From positions 1-64,000 of the forward strand of contig NJBH01000018.1 of assembly GCA_005223125.1 (NCBI GenBank): DNA of 64,000 nucleotides. The letters are read 5' to 3'. Source of the DNA: Promethearchaeota archaeon Loki_b32 (GTDB lineage Archaea; Asgardarchaeota; Lokiarchaeia; Sigyniarchaeales; SOKP01). How positions within the stretch are numbered: position 1 is the stretch's first letter; each line of letters opens with the position of its first letter. Below are positions 35,700 through 45,419 of this stretch, piece by piece. Made by a program: the position numbers and the translations under genes. The notes under the pieces were generated by a model that was not told where the DNA came from, made no database searches, and saw only the letters and a program-made list of their open reading frames with translations.

Positions 35700-36650
35700 T
35701 CATCCTATTTTTATATCAATTGCTTTATATGGGCAAGCCTCTTTACATTTCAAGCAGTAGTTACATTCACCTTTTCCCGTAAAAAACTCAAAAGGTTCAT
35801 CTAATATCCTTATTTGCTTTGGGCATACTTTTTCGCATATTCCACACTCTGTTCTCCCCACACATCTAACCGGACTTCTTGATAATTTCAAGAAGGAATA
35901 TTCACCAATAACTGAAGCACATGCACCAAACGGACAAAAATATCTACAATAAGCTCGTGGATACCACACTGATAAAACTATAAGAATTAAAAAGAAGATA
36001 GAAATAAAAAATACTAATAGATTGGAAAAAATTGGACCTAAACTACTTGTTTGAAATATCTCCTTAATCATATTTGGGAAAAATACAAAAACATATTCAG
36101 ATAGGGAGAAATAAGATAATGGTTTATCTCCAAAATCACCTAGGTTATTTTTATAATCTATGTAAAATGATATATTTGTAGAATAGGTAATACCTAATGG
36201 AATTAGAAGAATTATCAAAAAGATAATTGTAACATACTTTATTTTCAATAATGATTTATGCGTACTAATCTTCAATACTTTTTTATTTGTTGGAATCGCG
36301 GCAAGGGCATCTTGGATTGTACCAATAGGGCATATCCATCCACAGAAGAATCTATTTGTGAATAATACAACTAAAATTAAAACACCTATAAGAAATATAG
36401 GAATTACACCTACAGTGATTGAAAAGAAGATATATTCTAAAATTCCCGCTCCATTTGATAGTGGATTTCGAGGAGAATTCAAAACAGGTAGTATTTTAAA
36501 AAGGCTCTCAAAACCAATTAAATTAACAGAAAAGATTAATTCTAAGATAACGTAATTAATGAGGATGAAAGCGATAATTTGGACTATGCGTCTAAATATA
36601 GTTATGAGATGATCTTTTATCTTGAAGTCTTTTAAATTCAAATATTTCAC
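35700..36650 (-). CDS. NapH/NosR-like membrane ferredoxin
   Basis: 316 residues with four or five membrane segments (about residues 18-40, 72-98, 130-152, 200-222) carrying two CxxxCP motifs on the cytoplasmic side (FFCGWICPIG and RYFCPFG), and two C-terminal 4Fe-4S ferredoxin sites (CGICEKVCP and CNYCLKCKEACP). The pattern is that of NapH-like membrane ferredoxins, which pass electrons from a quinol or ferredoxin pool to periplasmic or membrane reductases. The partner is not in the window. Confidence 0.8.
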   Translation of the reverse strand: MKYLNLKDFKIKDHLITIFRRIVQIIAFILINYVILELIFSVNLIGFESLFKILPVLNSPRNPLSNGAGILEYIFFSITVGVIPIFLIGVLILVVLFTNRFFCGWICPIGTIQDALAAIPTNKKVLKISTHKSLLKIKYVTIIFLIILLIPLGITYSTNISFYIDYKNNLGDFGDKPLSYFSLSEYVFVFFPNMIKEIFQTSSLGPIFSNLLVFFISIFFLILIVLSVWYPRAYCRYFCPFGACASVIGEYSFLKLSRSPVRCVGRTECGICEKVCPKQIRILDEPFEFFTGKGECNYCLKCKEACPYKAIDIKIG

Positions 36651-36858
36651 AAAACACTATTTAAAAAGATTAATTAATACTGTTTAAAAAAATTAATTTT
36701 TCTCTAAAAAAATAATCACAAGAAATTTCTTCTTGGACTTTTAAATTCTGGAATTCGAAAGATTTTGATATTAATTTTTGGTTTAGAAAATTTTTTAATT
36801 TATATATTATGGGAGATTGCCAAGATTCGTGAGATCCTATATCACCTTAAAGTTTTAC

Positions 36859-38769
36859 CTATTTTAGAAAAAGAGTCTCCAAATTTTTTGGAGCTCTTGT
36901 TGATTTTCTAAGTTTTTTATGTATCATCGTTGATAAGCTTATGGCCTTAGATTCTTCTCCATGGTTTACTATGATAGATTTCGGTCGTGGTTGGATCCTT
37001 CTCAAGAATTGAGATATTTGACTACGAGATGAATGTCCACTAAATCCTTCAAGAATAAATACTTTCAAGTTCATTTTTACTAGCTGGGTTCGACCTTTCG
37101 CGTTTATGTACTGGAATTCCCGAAATCCACGTAGAATACGATTTCCAAGAGTACCTGAAACTTGATAAGACACAAAAATCAAGGAATTTTTAGAGTCGCT
37201 TGCTAACGCCCTTAAATATTGTACCGATGGACCACCAATAAGCATTCCACTAGTAGCCATAATGATACAGGGTCCCCCTTTGATAATATCTAATCTTTCT
37301 TCTTTTGCTGATACCGTTTCAAAATAATCGCTTAGGAAGGGATTTTTCCCTTGATGTAAGATCTTTTCCCGCAAATCATTGCTGAGAAAATCGGGATTAG
37401 CAGTATGAATAGCTGTCGCTTCACTAATTAATCCATCGATAAAAATAGGAACTTTATCGATAAATCCTTTTGAAATATACTCTTCTAAAACAATTAATAA
37501 TTCTTGAGCTCTCCCAACAGCTAACACAGGAATTAAAACCTTTCCACCTCTCTTAAGGGTAGAGTTTAAGATCTGTTTTAATTCTTTTTCAGATTCTTGT
37601 CTGCTAGGAATTCGATCTTGTGGACCACCATAAGTAGATTCTATTAAAAGACTTTCTACTCTTGGGAATTTAACAGCTGCTTTTTCTAGTAATCTTGTTT
37701 TTTGAAATTTAAAGTCTCCCGTATACACAAAATTATAATCTCCTTTTCCAAAATGTAAGTGTATCATAGATGATCCTAAAATATGTCCAGAATTATGAAG
37801 AGTTAACTTAATATCTGGTGCGATATCTGTTACTTTCCCCCAAGAAAGAGGAATAGTATGAAGTACCGTTGATTTAACATCTCTTTTCGAATATGGTGAT
37901 GGTGATCCTTCTTTATCACAAATCTGAATGAAATCTAATTGGAGCATTGTGGAGAGATTACGTGTTGGTAATGTAGAATAAACGGGTCCGCGATATCCAT
38001 ACTTATAGAGAAATGGGACAAGACCAGAATGATCTAAATGTGCATGTGAAATAATAACCGCATCAAGATCTCTTATAGAAAATTCTGGTATGTAGAAATA
38101 GGGAAATCTATCATTAGGATTCCCCACGTTTAATCCACAATCTAGTAATACATTACTATCTCTTGTCTGCATTAATATGCATGATCTACCTACTTCCCGA
38201 AAACCGCCTAATGCAGTCATTCTGATATTTAAATCTTTAAAGAGAGCAGGTCTATGGATTCTTTTACCTATTTTCAGTAGAATATCTTTTTGAGTCTGTC
38301 GTTCTTTTGTAAGCATACCTCTGATCAATTGAATTGTTCTTGAAGGTAATGGAGGTGTTCGAATGGTCCTGGGCTGCCAAAAAGTGTTTGTTCTTATATC
38401 TTTTAAATTAACTCCTTTTTTCCCAATAACAAGCCCTGGTTTCCCAGACTCAATAATAACTTCACCTCTAGTGTGATCAAATTCAATATTGGAAATCTCA
38501 GCATCTTCGTTTATTAAATTTCTAATATAGCTCTCAGTTTCTGCTGGATCTTTGCGTTTATCTACATTCCAACGAAAGACAACACGCTTTCGCATGGTTT
38601 TTGCTAAATCCTTTAATACTGTTGAACTTTCAATAGCCTCCACATCTGAATTCTCAGAATAAACAGCTATCTCGGGCCCCTCAAACTCTATCTTCTTTAC
38701 GATAATTTCTGGGGGAAGGATTTGGACAATTTCATTCTTAATTCGTTTTAATTCAGTTTCAAAACTCAT
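36859..38769 (-). CDS. Archaeal CPSF ribonuclease, transcription termination factor aCPSF1/FttA
   Basis: 636 residues with two N-terminal KH-like domains (residues about 1-150; GKPGLVIGKKGVNL is the GXXG loop), then a metallo-beta-lactamase domain with HAHLDHSGL (about 245), TGDF and SGHILGSSM, and a beta-CASP domain with ATSGMLIGGP and the final GFSGHSSRS and VNHGEE motifs. All metal ligands look intact. The family cuts nascent RNA at U-rich sites and drives archaeal transcription termination. It is divergent from purN, with a 416-base intergenic region. Confidence 0.93.
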   Translation of the reverse strand: MSFETELKRIKNEIVQILPPEIIVKKIEFEGPEIAVYSENSDVEAIESSTVLKDLAKTMRKRVVFRWNVDKRKDPAETESYIRNLINEDAEISNIEFDHTRGEVIIESGKPGLVIGKKGVNLKDIRTNTFWQPRTIRTPPLPSRTIQLIRGMLTKERQTQKDILLKIGKRIHRPALFKDLNIRMTALGGFREVGRSCILMQTRDSNVLLDCGLNVGNPNDRFPYFYIPEFSIRDLDAVIISHAHLDHSGLVPFLYKYGYRGPVYSTLPTRNLSTMLQLDFIQICDKEGSPSPYSKRDVKSTVLHTIPLSWGKVTDIAPDIKLTLHNSGHILGSSMIHLHFGKGDYNFVYTGDFKFQKTRLLEKAAVKFPRVESLLIESTYGGPQDRIPSRQESEKELKQILNSTLKRGGKVLIPVLAVGRAQELLIVLEEYISKGFIDKVPIFIDGLISEATAIHTANPDFLSNDLREKILHQGKNPFLSDYFETVSAKEERLDIIKGGPCIIMATSGMLIGGPSVQYLRALASDSKNSLIFVSYQVSGTLGNRILRGFREFQYINAKGRTQLVKMNLKVFILEGFSGHSSRSQISQFLRRIQPRPKSIIVNHGEESKAISLSTMIHKKLRKSTRAPKNLETLFLK

Positions 38770-39185
38770 AAATCTTCATTACGCTGGTTAATTAATTTTT
38801 CTAATGGATGTCTTAATGATTTATTTAATTCGTAAAATTTAGATTCTTATTTCATGATTTCTTATTTTTTCTTAACATAGATATAATTCAATAATAACAC
38901 TCAATCTTTCACTTATCTGTAGAGATGGTTTGTTGATTTGTAAATGCTTCTTTTTAATAAATAGTATTAAATTCTCTTACATACAGTTTATTTTAGAAAG
39001 AGAATGATTTTTAGAATGAAATATTACTAAATTTCTAAGATAAATATGAATTAATCAAATAAAAACATTTTCATTATAAAACAACAAAAAACTTTTTATA
39101 TTCTATTTTTTTGAAAACTATTTTCTTCTTGATAATTCTTCATTAATAAGTTATATTTTTTTGAGAAAAAATCCTAGAGTTCATT
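38770..39185. other. Gene-free divergent intergenic region
   Basis: These 416 A/T-rich bases between aCPSF1 (minus) and purN (plus) show no open frame longer than a few codons with a ribosome site, no tRNA pattern and no strong inverted repeat. They probably hold both promoters. Several T tracts make it a poor place to call a TATA element by eye. Confidence 0.6.
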
Positions 39186-39818
39186 ATGGGAAAACTAAAA
39201 ATAGGAGCAATTGCATCTGGGTCTGGCTCAAATTTTGAAGCAATTGTTAACGCATGTGAAAAAGGAATATTGAAGAAGAAAGCGACAGTAGAAGTTTTAA
39301 TTTGTAATAAAGCGAGAGCTTATTGTATGGAGAGAGCTAAAAATCATAATATACCTTATGTTTTAATTGAATCCAATATGGAAGATGAGACTAGAGAAGA
39401 ATTCGACCAAAAAATGATAGATGTACTTGACAAATATGATTGTGAACTCATCGTGCTTGTTGGCTATATGCTTTTTGTTAGCGAAATGTTCATAAACCGT
39501 TTTAATGGAAATATTATGAATATTCATCCTGCCCTCCTTCCTAGCTTTAAAGGTATGCATGCCCATGAAGACACATTAGCCTATGGTGTTAAAGTCTCGG
39601 GGGTTACTGTTCATTTTGTTGATATTCATGAAGATCATGGACCTATTATCATTCAGAAGTGTGTACCCGTTTATGATACAGATACTAAGGAGACTTTAGG
39701 GCCCAGAATTCTAAAGTGGGAACATAAAGCATTTCCAAAAGCAATAGAACTTTTTTGTGATAAAAGACTTCATATCGAAGATCGAATAGTAAAGATTGAC
39801 GGTGAAGTTAAATTATAA
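39186..39818 (+). CDS. purN: Phosphoribosylglycinamide formyltransferase
   Basis: The 210-residue enzyme shows IGAIASGSGSNFEAIV (residues 6-21, phosphate loop), the MNIHPALLPSFKGMHAHE signature with the catalytic Asn and His (about residue 118), and SGVTVHFVDIHEDHGPII with the catalytic Asp. It transfers a formyl group from 10-formyl-tetrahydrofolate to GAR in purine synthesis. Its presence agrees with a folate-type cofactor and with the DHPS gene at 2563. Confidence 0.92.
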   Translation: MGKLKIGAIASGSGSNFEAIVNACEKGILKKKATVEVLICNKARAYCMERAKNHNIPYVLIESNMEDETREEFDQKMIDVLDKYDCELIVLVGYMLFVSEMFINRFNGNIMNIHPALLPSFKGMHAHEDTLAYGVKVSGVTVHFVDIHEDHGPIIIQKCVPVYDTDTKETLGPRILKWEHKAFPKAIELFCDKRLHIEDRIVKIDGEVKL

Positions 39819-39838
39819 CCTTTATTAATATTACTTAA

Positions 39839-39939
39839 GGGAAATGATTTTTTAATGTGCTATCTGACCCAGCTGAAATTGATAACTTTACCATCAATTA
39901 AATGAAGAAGATCTTGAGTAGCGAGAAAAATCATTTCCC
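39839..39939 (+). ncRNA. Candidate structured RNA between purN and the EF-2 paralogue
   Basis: A perfect 14-bp inverted repeat, GGGAAATGATTTTT (39839-39852) and AAAAATCATTTCCC (39926-39939), closes a 73-base loop. Inside it, GCTA/TAGC and AATTGAT/ATCAATT form nested hairpins, so the whole folds as a layered stem. It follows the purN stop by 21 bases and precedes the EF-2 start by 88 bases. It may be a small RNA, a leader element of the EF-2 gene or a structured 3' end. No guide-RNA boxes were found. The strand is not determined. Confidence 0.45.
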
Positions 39940-40027
39940 GCTAATTTTCCTTTTATTAAAATCCTAAAATTTTAATCAAATTATTTATAATTCTAAATAA
40001 GTTTATAGAAAAACTTTTCATTGGATT

Positions 40028-42217
40028 ATGCCTCGTAGAAAAGAAATCTCAGAAATACTAAATTTAATGGAAAAAACCCAGAATATCAGAAATTTTGGAT
40101 TAGTTGGTCATATAGACCACGGAAAAACCACGCTTTCTGATTCTTTACTAAGTGAAGCAGGGTTCCTATCTCCAGATTTAGCTGGTGAAGCACGAGCTTT
40201 AGACTTTCTTGAAGAAGAACAAAGGCGAGGAATCACAATGAAATCTGCAAATATTTCATTATATTATGAGAAATCTCTTGAGGATCATGATCCCTTTCTT
40301 ATTAATTTAGTTGATACTCCAGGTCATCTGGATTTTAGTGGAAAAGTAGCTCGTGCTTTAAGACTTGTCGATGGTGTTGTAGTAGTTGTTGATGCTGTTG
40401 AGGAAGTAATTACACAATCTGAAACCGTAATTAAGCAAGCCCTCCAAGAAGGAGTTAAACCAGTATTATTCATTAATAAAGTAGATCGTTTAATAAGAGA
40501 ATTGAAGCTTTCTGATGAAGAGATTAAGAAGAAATATATTCGTATAATTAAATCATTCAACACTCTAATTGAGAGATATGCTGAACATCCTTTCAATAAG
40601 AAATGGAAAGTATCTCCTTTATCTGGAAATGTTGCTTTTGGTTCTGCTCTTCATAAATGGGCTTTTACATTAAAAATTTTAGAAAAAAGTGATTTAAAAT
40701 TTAAAGATATTAGAGAACGATACAATAAAGAAACCTATACAAAAGAAACTTACGCGGATTTAGCTATATATTTTCCAATTCATAAAGCTATATTGGAAAT
40801 GGTTATAGAGCATCTACCAAATCCAATAAACGCGCAAAAGTATAGAATTGAAAAAATTTGGGATGGAGATATTAATTCTGAACTAGGAAAAACTATGGTT
40901 AATTGTGACCCACATGGTCCTTTAATTGTATGTTTAAGCAAAGTACAAGTAGATAAACATGGTCTAATCTCAACGGGAAGGATATTTTCAGGGAGCTGTA
41001 CAAACAAAAGGGAAATTTTTCTTTTAAATGAAAACAAATATGAAAGAATTCAACGAATTGCTATTTTTATGGGACAGAGAAGGGAACAAGTAGATAAAAT
41101 ACCTGCTGGGAATATAGTAGCTATAGAAGGCCTTAAAAATATAAAAAGTGGTGAAACCATAATAGATAGTAATAGTATTGATGAAATGGTGCCATTTGAA
41201 AGTGTGAAGTATGTTACAACACCTGTTATAACCGCTTCCCTTGAACCAGAATATCTAAGAGACCTAGATAAAATGAAAGAACTAATTGAAAATCTATTAA
41301 TTGAAGATCCAAATTTAAAATTTGAAATTAATGAAGAAAATGGAGAAAATTTATTGAGTGGTACGGGGCCACTCCACTTAGAGGTGAGTGCTGAAGAAAT
41401 AAGGAAAAGAGGTGTAAATGTCTCCGTTTCAGAACCCAGAGCTGTTTTCAAAGAGTCTTGTAGATACAGTTCTTCTATGATTTCCACAATTTCGCCTAAT
41501 AATCATTGTACATTAGAACTAAAGTTAGAAAGACTAGATAGTAAAACGGTTAGATTTTTTCAAAATATTGATTATAAGACAATAAAACCTTTTAGTACCT
41601 TAAAAGAAGTTTTAAAGGAAAAGACTAATTTAACTGATATTGAAATTGAAAATTTCTGGAAATGCGATGAGGATCAAAATATTTTAATTTATCAAGGAAA
41701 TCTAAAATTAGAGGATTTTTACATGAACACTATTTTAGAAATTTTTGAGAAAATCCATTTAAATGGTCCAATATGCGGAGAAAAGTTAACTGAGATAAAA
41801 ATAATCATTTCAGATTTAAAAATTGAAAATGTGAATGAAGATAATATTTTTTCCGAATTGTCTGCCATGTTTTATGAAGCCATTAAAAAGGGATTATCAG
41901 AAGCAGAATTAATTCTAATGGAACCAATTTATCATACAATAATACAACTTCCCCAAGAATATATAAAAATAGCAACAACCTTACCCTTAAAATATTCTGC
42001 TAAAATAAAAAGTATAGATCAAGAAAAGGAATATCAAGCGATCATAGAATTATTATTACCTGTAAGAAATTCAATAAAATTCGCTGAAGATATTAGATCA
42101 GCAACATCAGGAAAGGCTTTTTGGCAAAATGAATTTTATGCTTTTATGGAAGTACCCATACATGAATCTAAACAAATAATAGACAATTTACGATTTGTTA
42201 AAGGAATTTCCTGGTAA
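40028..42217 (+). CDS. EF-2 paralogue without a diphthamide site
   Basis: The 729-residue protein has the complete G domain (GHIDHGKTTLSD, RGITMKSANIS, DTPGH, NKVD) and all the EF-2 domains, with the C-terminal SGKAFWQNEF and a length near normal. In domain IV, about residues 585-610, the usual HxDxxHRG loop with the diphthamide His is replaced by KIENVNEDNIFSELSAMFY. The final residues are GISW instead of RKRKGL. The gene fits the Asgard EF-2 paralogues reported to lack diphthamide. It could still bind the ribosome as a GTPase with a different role. A canonical EF-2 gene is expected elsewhere in the genome. Confidence 0.85.
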   Translation: MPRRKEISEILNLMEKTQNIRNFGLVGHIDHGKTTLSDSLLSEAGFLSPDLAGEARALDFLEEEQRRGITMKSANISLYYEKSLEDHDPFLINLVDTPGHLDFSGKVARALRLVDGVVVVVDAVEEVITQSETVIKQALQEGVKPVLFINKVDRLIRELKLSDEEIKKKYIRIIKSFNTLIERYAEHPFNKKWKVSPLSGNVAFGSALHKWAFTLKILEKSDLKFKDIRERYNKETYTKETYADLAIYFPIHKAILEMVIEHLPNPINAQKYRIEKIWDGDINSELGKTMVNCDPHGPLIVCLSKVQVDKHGLISTGRIFSGSCTNKREIFLLNENKYERIQRIAIFMGQRREQVDKIPAGNIVAIEGLKNIKSGETIIDSNSIDEMVPFESVKYVTTPVITASLEPEYLRDLDKMKELIENLLIEDPNLKFEINEENGENLLSGTGPLHLEVSAEEIRKRGVNVSVSEPRAVFKESCRYSSSMISTISPNNHCTLELKLERLDSKTVRFFQNIDYKTIKPFSTLKEVLKEKTNLTDIEIENFWKCDEDQNILIYQGNLKLEDFYMNTILEIFEKIHLNGPICGEKLTEIKIIISDLKIENVNEDNIFSELSAMFYEAIKKGLSEAELILMEPIYHTIIQLPQEYIKIATTLPLKYSAKIKSIDQEKEYQAIIELLLPVRNSIKFAEDIRSATSGKAFWQNEFYAFMEVPIHESKQIIDNLRFVKGISW

Positions 42218-42247
42218 AACAGAAAATTAATCTTAATTTATAATAAA

Positions 42248-43636
42248 CTAATTTTTAACGAATTTAATAATTTCATCTTTTATTTCATAATTTGGTAAGA
42301 CAAGATTAGTGAATCCTTTTTCTTTTGCGAATTTTGGCATAGCATAGAGGATACTTGTTTGTTCTGATTCGGCAATTGTCTTTCCGCCTACTCTTTTAAT
42401 TGCTCCTAATCCTTCAACGCCATCGGAACCCATACCTGTTAAAAGTATTCCCATAGCTCGATTTCTATAGATCTTAGCTGCAGAAAAAAACAAAACATCT
42501 ATAGATGGCATACAAAAATTAACTGGAGTTCCTTTATAGATTTTAATTAATGGCTTTTTGTTTTCTATAGAAATTTCCGTATGCATATCTCCAGGTGCTA
42601 TATAAACATAACCAGATTGAAGATAAACTCCATTTTGTGCTACTTTTACTTTTATATCGCATTCTATATTTAAATTATCTGCAAATGCCTCAGTAAAATG
42701 AGAAGATAAGTGTTGAACAATTAAAATTGGGGCATTAAAACCTCTAGGAATTTCTTTTAATATTGTAGTAAGTGTTCTTGGACCTCCTACACTTGCACCC
42801 ATAACAATTATATTTGAAGTTATTGTAGCTCCCTTAACAGGGGTAAGATCAGGAATATAAGCAGGTTTTTTCTTTTTAATTTGGACAGGAGAAATTGCTT
42901 TTTGCAATGTGGTTTTATCTTTCCTCTTTTTAAGTGATTTCGAAAGATTTATTGATTTTGCAGGCACTTTTAGACTATTATCATCCTCTTCTTTGACAGA
43001 AACTGTGCTTGTTTTACTTGAAGACTCATTTACGACTTCTGGTTTAGTTTCTTCCTTGAGAATTGCTTTAACTTTCATTAATTCAAATGAATCTTTTTCT
43101 TGTTCATCCTCAATTTCTTGAATAGGTTGTAATCGATTAAGGTATTGACCAAAATCAAAAATTCTATCAACTATTTCTTGGCGTAGAGTTCTACTCTTTT
43201 TTAATACACTTTCTTCTTTCCTGAAAATTCTTTTAATTTGAGATTGTGAAGCCAATAATACCTTAGCTAGCAATTCTTCACGAAACATAGGTAAATCTTT
43301 TGCACCTATTCCTCCAGGTTTTATAATATAATCAAATGCCCCCATTAAGAGAGCCTGAATGGAGGAATCTAAATTTTTAGGGCTGATAGCTGAAAGTATA
43401 ACTGTAGGAGTTGGGTGTTCTTCCATAATCAATTTGAATGCGTCAAGTCCGTTCATTTTAGGCATTACTAAATCTAAAACCAAGACATCTGGGCTATATT
43501 TTTTAACATATTCAACAGCTTCCTTTCCATCCTTTGCAAAGTCGACAATGTTAACTAAATCATGCTCTTTAAGAATATCTGCTATGTTTTTTCGTAAATA
43601 AGCAGAATCATCGGCAATAACTACATCAATCGTCAA
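42248..43636 (-). CDS. cheB: Chemotaxis methylesterase CheB, second copy
   Basis: A 462-residue CheB: receiver domain at residues 1-125 (VIADDSAYLRK, VLDLVMPKMNG, Lys in IIKPGG), a long Lys/Ser-rich linker (about 150-270) and the esterase domain with ASVGGPRTL (Ser), VQHLSSHF (His) and TGMGSDGVEG (Asp). It removes methyl groups from receptor glutamates, or modifies glutamines, under control of CheA. The linker is about 40 residues longer than in the first CheB. It is the last gene of the cluster and starts at a TTG; its stop lies 30 bases from the convergent EF-2 gene. Confidence 0.93.
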   Translation of the reverse strand: MTIDVVIADDSAYLRKNIADILKEHDLVNIVDFAKDGKEAVEYVKKYSPDVLVLDLVMPKMNGLDAFKLIMEEHPTPTVILSAISPKNLDSSIQALLMGAFDYIIKPGGIGAKDLPMFREELLAKVLLASQSQIKRIFRKEESVLKKSRTLRQEIVDRIFDFGQYLNRLQPIQEIEDEQEKDSFELMKVKAILKEETKPEVVNESSSKTSTVSVKEEDDNSLKVPAKSINLSKSLKKRKDKTTLQKAISPVQIKKKKPAYIPDLTPVKGATITSNIIVMGASVGGPRTLTTILKEIPRGFNAPILIVQHLSSHFTEAFADNLNIECDIKVKVAQNGVYLQSGYVYIAPGDMHTEISIENKKPLIKIYKGTPVNFCMPSIDVLFFSAAKIYRNRAMGILLTGMGSDGVEGLGAIKRVGGKTIAESEQTSILYAMPKFAKEKGFTNLVLPNYEIKDEIIKFVKN

Positions 43637-43710
43637 ACAAAACTCCTATTTGTATTTAATTAATTATTCTTATAAATAGTAAAGTGAGGAAATTTATACG
43701 TTACTAAAAG

Positions 43711-44667
43711 CTAAAAAAGATTTGATATAAGAAAAGTAAACAATTCATCAATACCCTCTCCAGTAAATGCTGATGTCTCAAAAAAGGGTATATTGTATTG
43801 ATCTGCTAAATTTTGTGCTTTCATATTTATATCTTCAAGATTTTCAGCTAGATCTATTTTATTTCCCACAAGAATGTGAGGAATTGCTCTATTTCTTAAA
43901 GAGTGTTGTGATTCTTCGATCCAATCAGGGATTTTAGCTATAGTGTCTGATTGTGAGTAATCAAATAAAATTAGAACTGCATCTGAGTATTCGTAATAAA
44001 ATCTACGGATTTTAGCAAAACTTCTTGCACCACCTAAATCAAAAATATATAATTTTAAATTATAATCTTTTAAGATTTGTAGCTCTTTCTCTAGAATTGC
44101 AATTCCAATCGTGGGTTTGTAAACCCCATTTTCTTTAAAATTGTCCCCACAATACATTCTAGCTAATTTTGTTTTTCCCACCGTTTCAGATCCCACAAGT
44201 GTTATCTTTCTTACATTATTTTTATTATATTCCTCAGCAGGTAGAATTAGTTCCCCTTCATTATCCAATTTTGGAATTTGTAATGAGGTGTCATGATTAC
44301 TTAAAATTGATGAGATCTTTTCTGCTACTATATATGAATAGGGAATGAATTGATCAATATTGTTAGAATGATCTGCTACTAAAACGAAAATTGCGGGAAT
44401 ATTATTTCCTAATTCCATATAAAATAATTGAAAATCATTAGTATCAAAAGTACCACTTCCGAATGATGTTTCTGCATACCTCTTGATCTTATTTATGGTT
44501 TGATCTAAGATTGCCATAATTGCTCCAATTAATTCTTCATCAAATCCTTTTACTGAAGATCGAGCTATTATTAAACCATCTAAATCAACTACTAAAGCAG
44601 CTAGGAGATTTTGCGCTTCTTTTAGTAATTTATCTAATAATTCTTCTAACTTGGATACTTTTGACAT
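43711..44667 (-). CDS. Roadblock-Ras-like GTPase fusion
   Basis: 318 residues: a Roadblock/LC7 domain (about 5-115, LLDKLLKEAQNLLAALVVDL then GLIIARSSVKGF) fused to a small GTPase (about 148-318) with GSETVGKTKL (G1), KPTIGI (G2), DLGGARSF (G3), NKID (G4) and ETSA (G5). The Gln that follows DxxG in Ras and Arf is Ala here, which would weaken intrinsic GTP hydrolysis. Roadblock proteins act as GAPs for the Myxococcus GTPase MglA, so the two halves may regulate one another. It lies between cheC and cheB, which suggests that it is the output switch of the chemosensory pathway. Confidence 0.88.
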   Translation of the reverse strand: MSKVSKLEELLDKLLKEAQNLLAALVVDLDGLIIARSSVKGFDEELIGAIMAILDQTINKIKRYAETSFGSGTFDTNDFQLFYMELGNNIPAIFVLVADHSNNIDQFIPYSYIVAEKISSILSNHDTSLQIPKLDNEGELILPAEEYNKNNVRKITLVGSETVGKTKLARMYCGDNFKENGVYKPTIGIAILEKELQILKDYNLKLYIFDLGGARSFAKIRRFYYEYSDAVLILFDYSQSDTIAKIPDWIEESQHSLRNRAIPHILVGNKIDLAENLEDINMKAQNLADQYNIPFFETSAFTGEGIDELFTFLISNLF

Positions 44668-44712
44668 ATATTATTCTTCTTTTTGTGCGGTTTTTAATTT
44701 AAATTATCTCAT

Positions 44713-45366
44713 TTAAAGATTGAGATCATATTTTAAGTTTAAAATATTAAATAGTCTTTTTAAGATATTAATAGAGGGGATAAGGCAAATAGTCCCTTCT
44801 AAATTTATATCTGAAACTGTTAATTTTGTATTTATTACTATCATTAAGTCCGATATTTGAGAATATTTTGCAATTATCCCTTCTAATATGGCATTTACTG
44901 TATCAATTGCAATTTTAGGAACATTTGGGACCAGTTTAGTGGATAATAAATCTGCTAAAGCATTTGTATAATGTCCTGATAAAATACTTCCTATTTCGGC
45001 TATGATGCTACAAGAAAAATCATCTAAATCATCAATAGATTTTAAATCTTCAATGGAAATTTTATTAAAGTCAGATAATATATTAATTAGATTAAGAATT
45101 GACTCTTTTGTAAAAATCTGAATAATTGCTAAATCTGAATTAAAGGGTATATCAGAAAAGATTCCTACCATATCAACATAAGGGTTGACAAAAAGATCTG
45201 GAACTTTCCAAAAGGAAATGATGTCTGCAGATGTTAATGAAACTTCAATTTTACCACTAATTAATTTTGAGAGTGCTGTGATAGCATGGCCAGACCCTAT
45301 ATTTCCAAGTTCTTTTAACATATCTAATTGATCTTGTGTTAATTTTATATTAACCGAATCATTCAT
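44713..45366 (-). CDS. cheC: CheC phosphatase
   Basis: 217 residues with the twin CheC active-site helices: LKELGNIGSGHAITAL (about residue 15) has the required Glu and Asn, and the second, IAEIGSILSGHYTNAL (about 112), keeps the Glu but has Ser where the Asn is expected, so one of the two sites is probably weakened. CheC removes phosphate from CheY-P and binds CheD. It sits directly downstream of cheD (53 bases). Confidence 0.9.
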   Translation of the reverse strand: MNDSVNIKLTQDQLDMLKELGNIGSGHAITALSKLISGKIEVSLTSADIISFWKVPDLFVNPYVDMVGIFSDIPFNSDLAIIQIFTKESILNLINILSDFNKISIEDLKSIDDLDDFSCSIIAEIGSILSGHYTNALADLLSTKLVPNVPKIAIDTVNAILEGIIAKYSQISDLMIVINTKLTVSDINLEGTICLIPSINILKRLFNILNLKYDLNL

Positions 45367-45419
45367 GGTCCTTCTCCTCTTTTTTGATTCCTCTTTAAAT
45401 TTTTATATTAGTATAATTT

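Noticed and set aside
38770-39185. Small gene or RNA in the aCPSF1-purN intergenic region
   Set aside because: No ribosome site, paired structure or conserved pattern was found.
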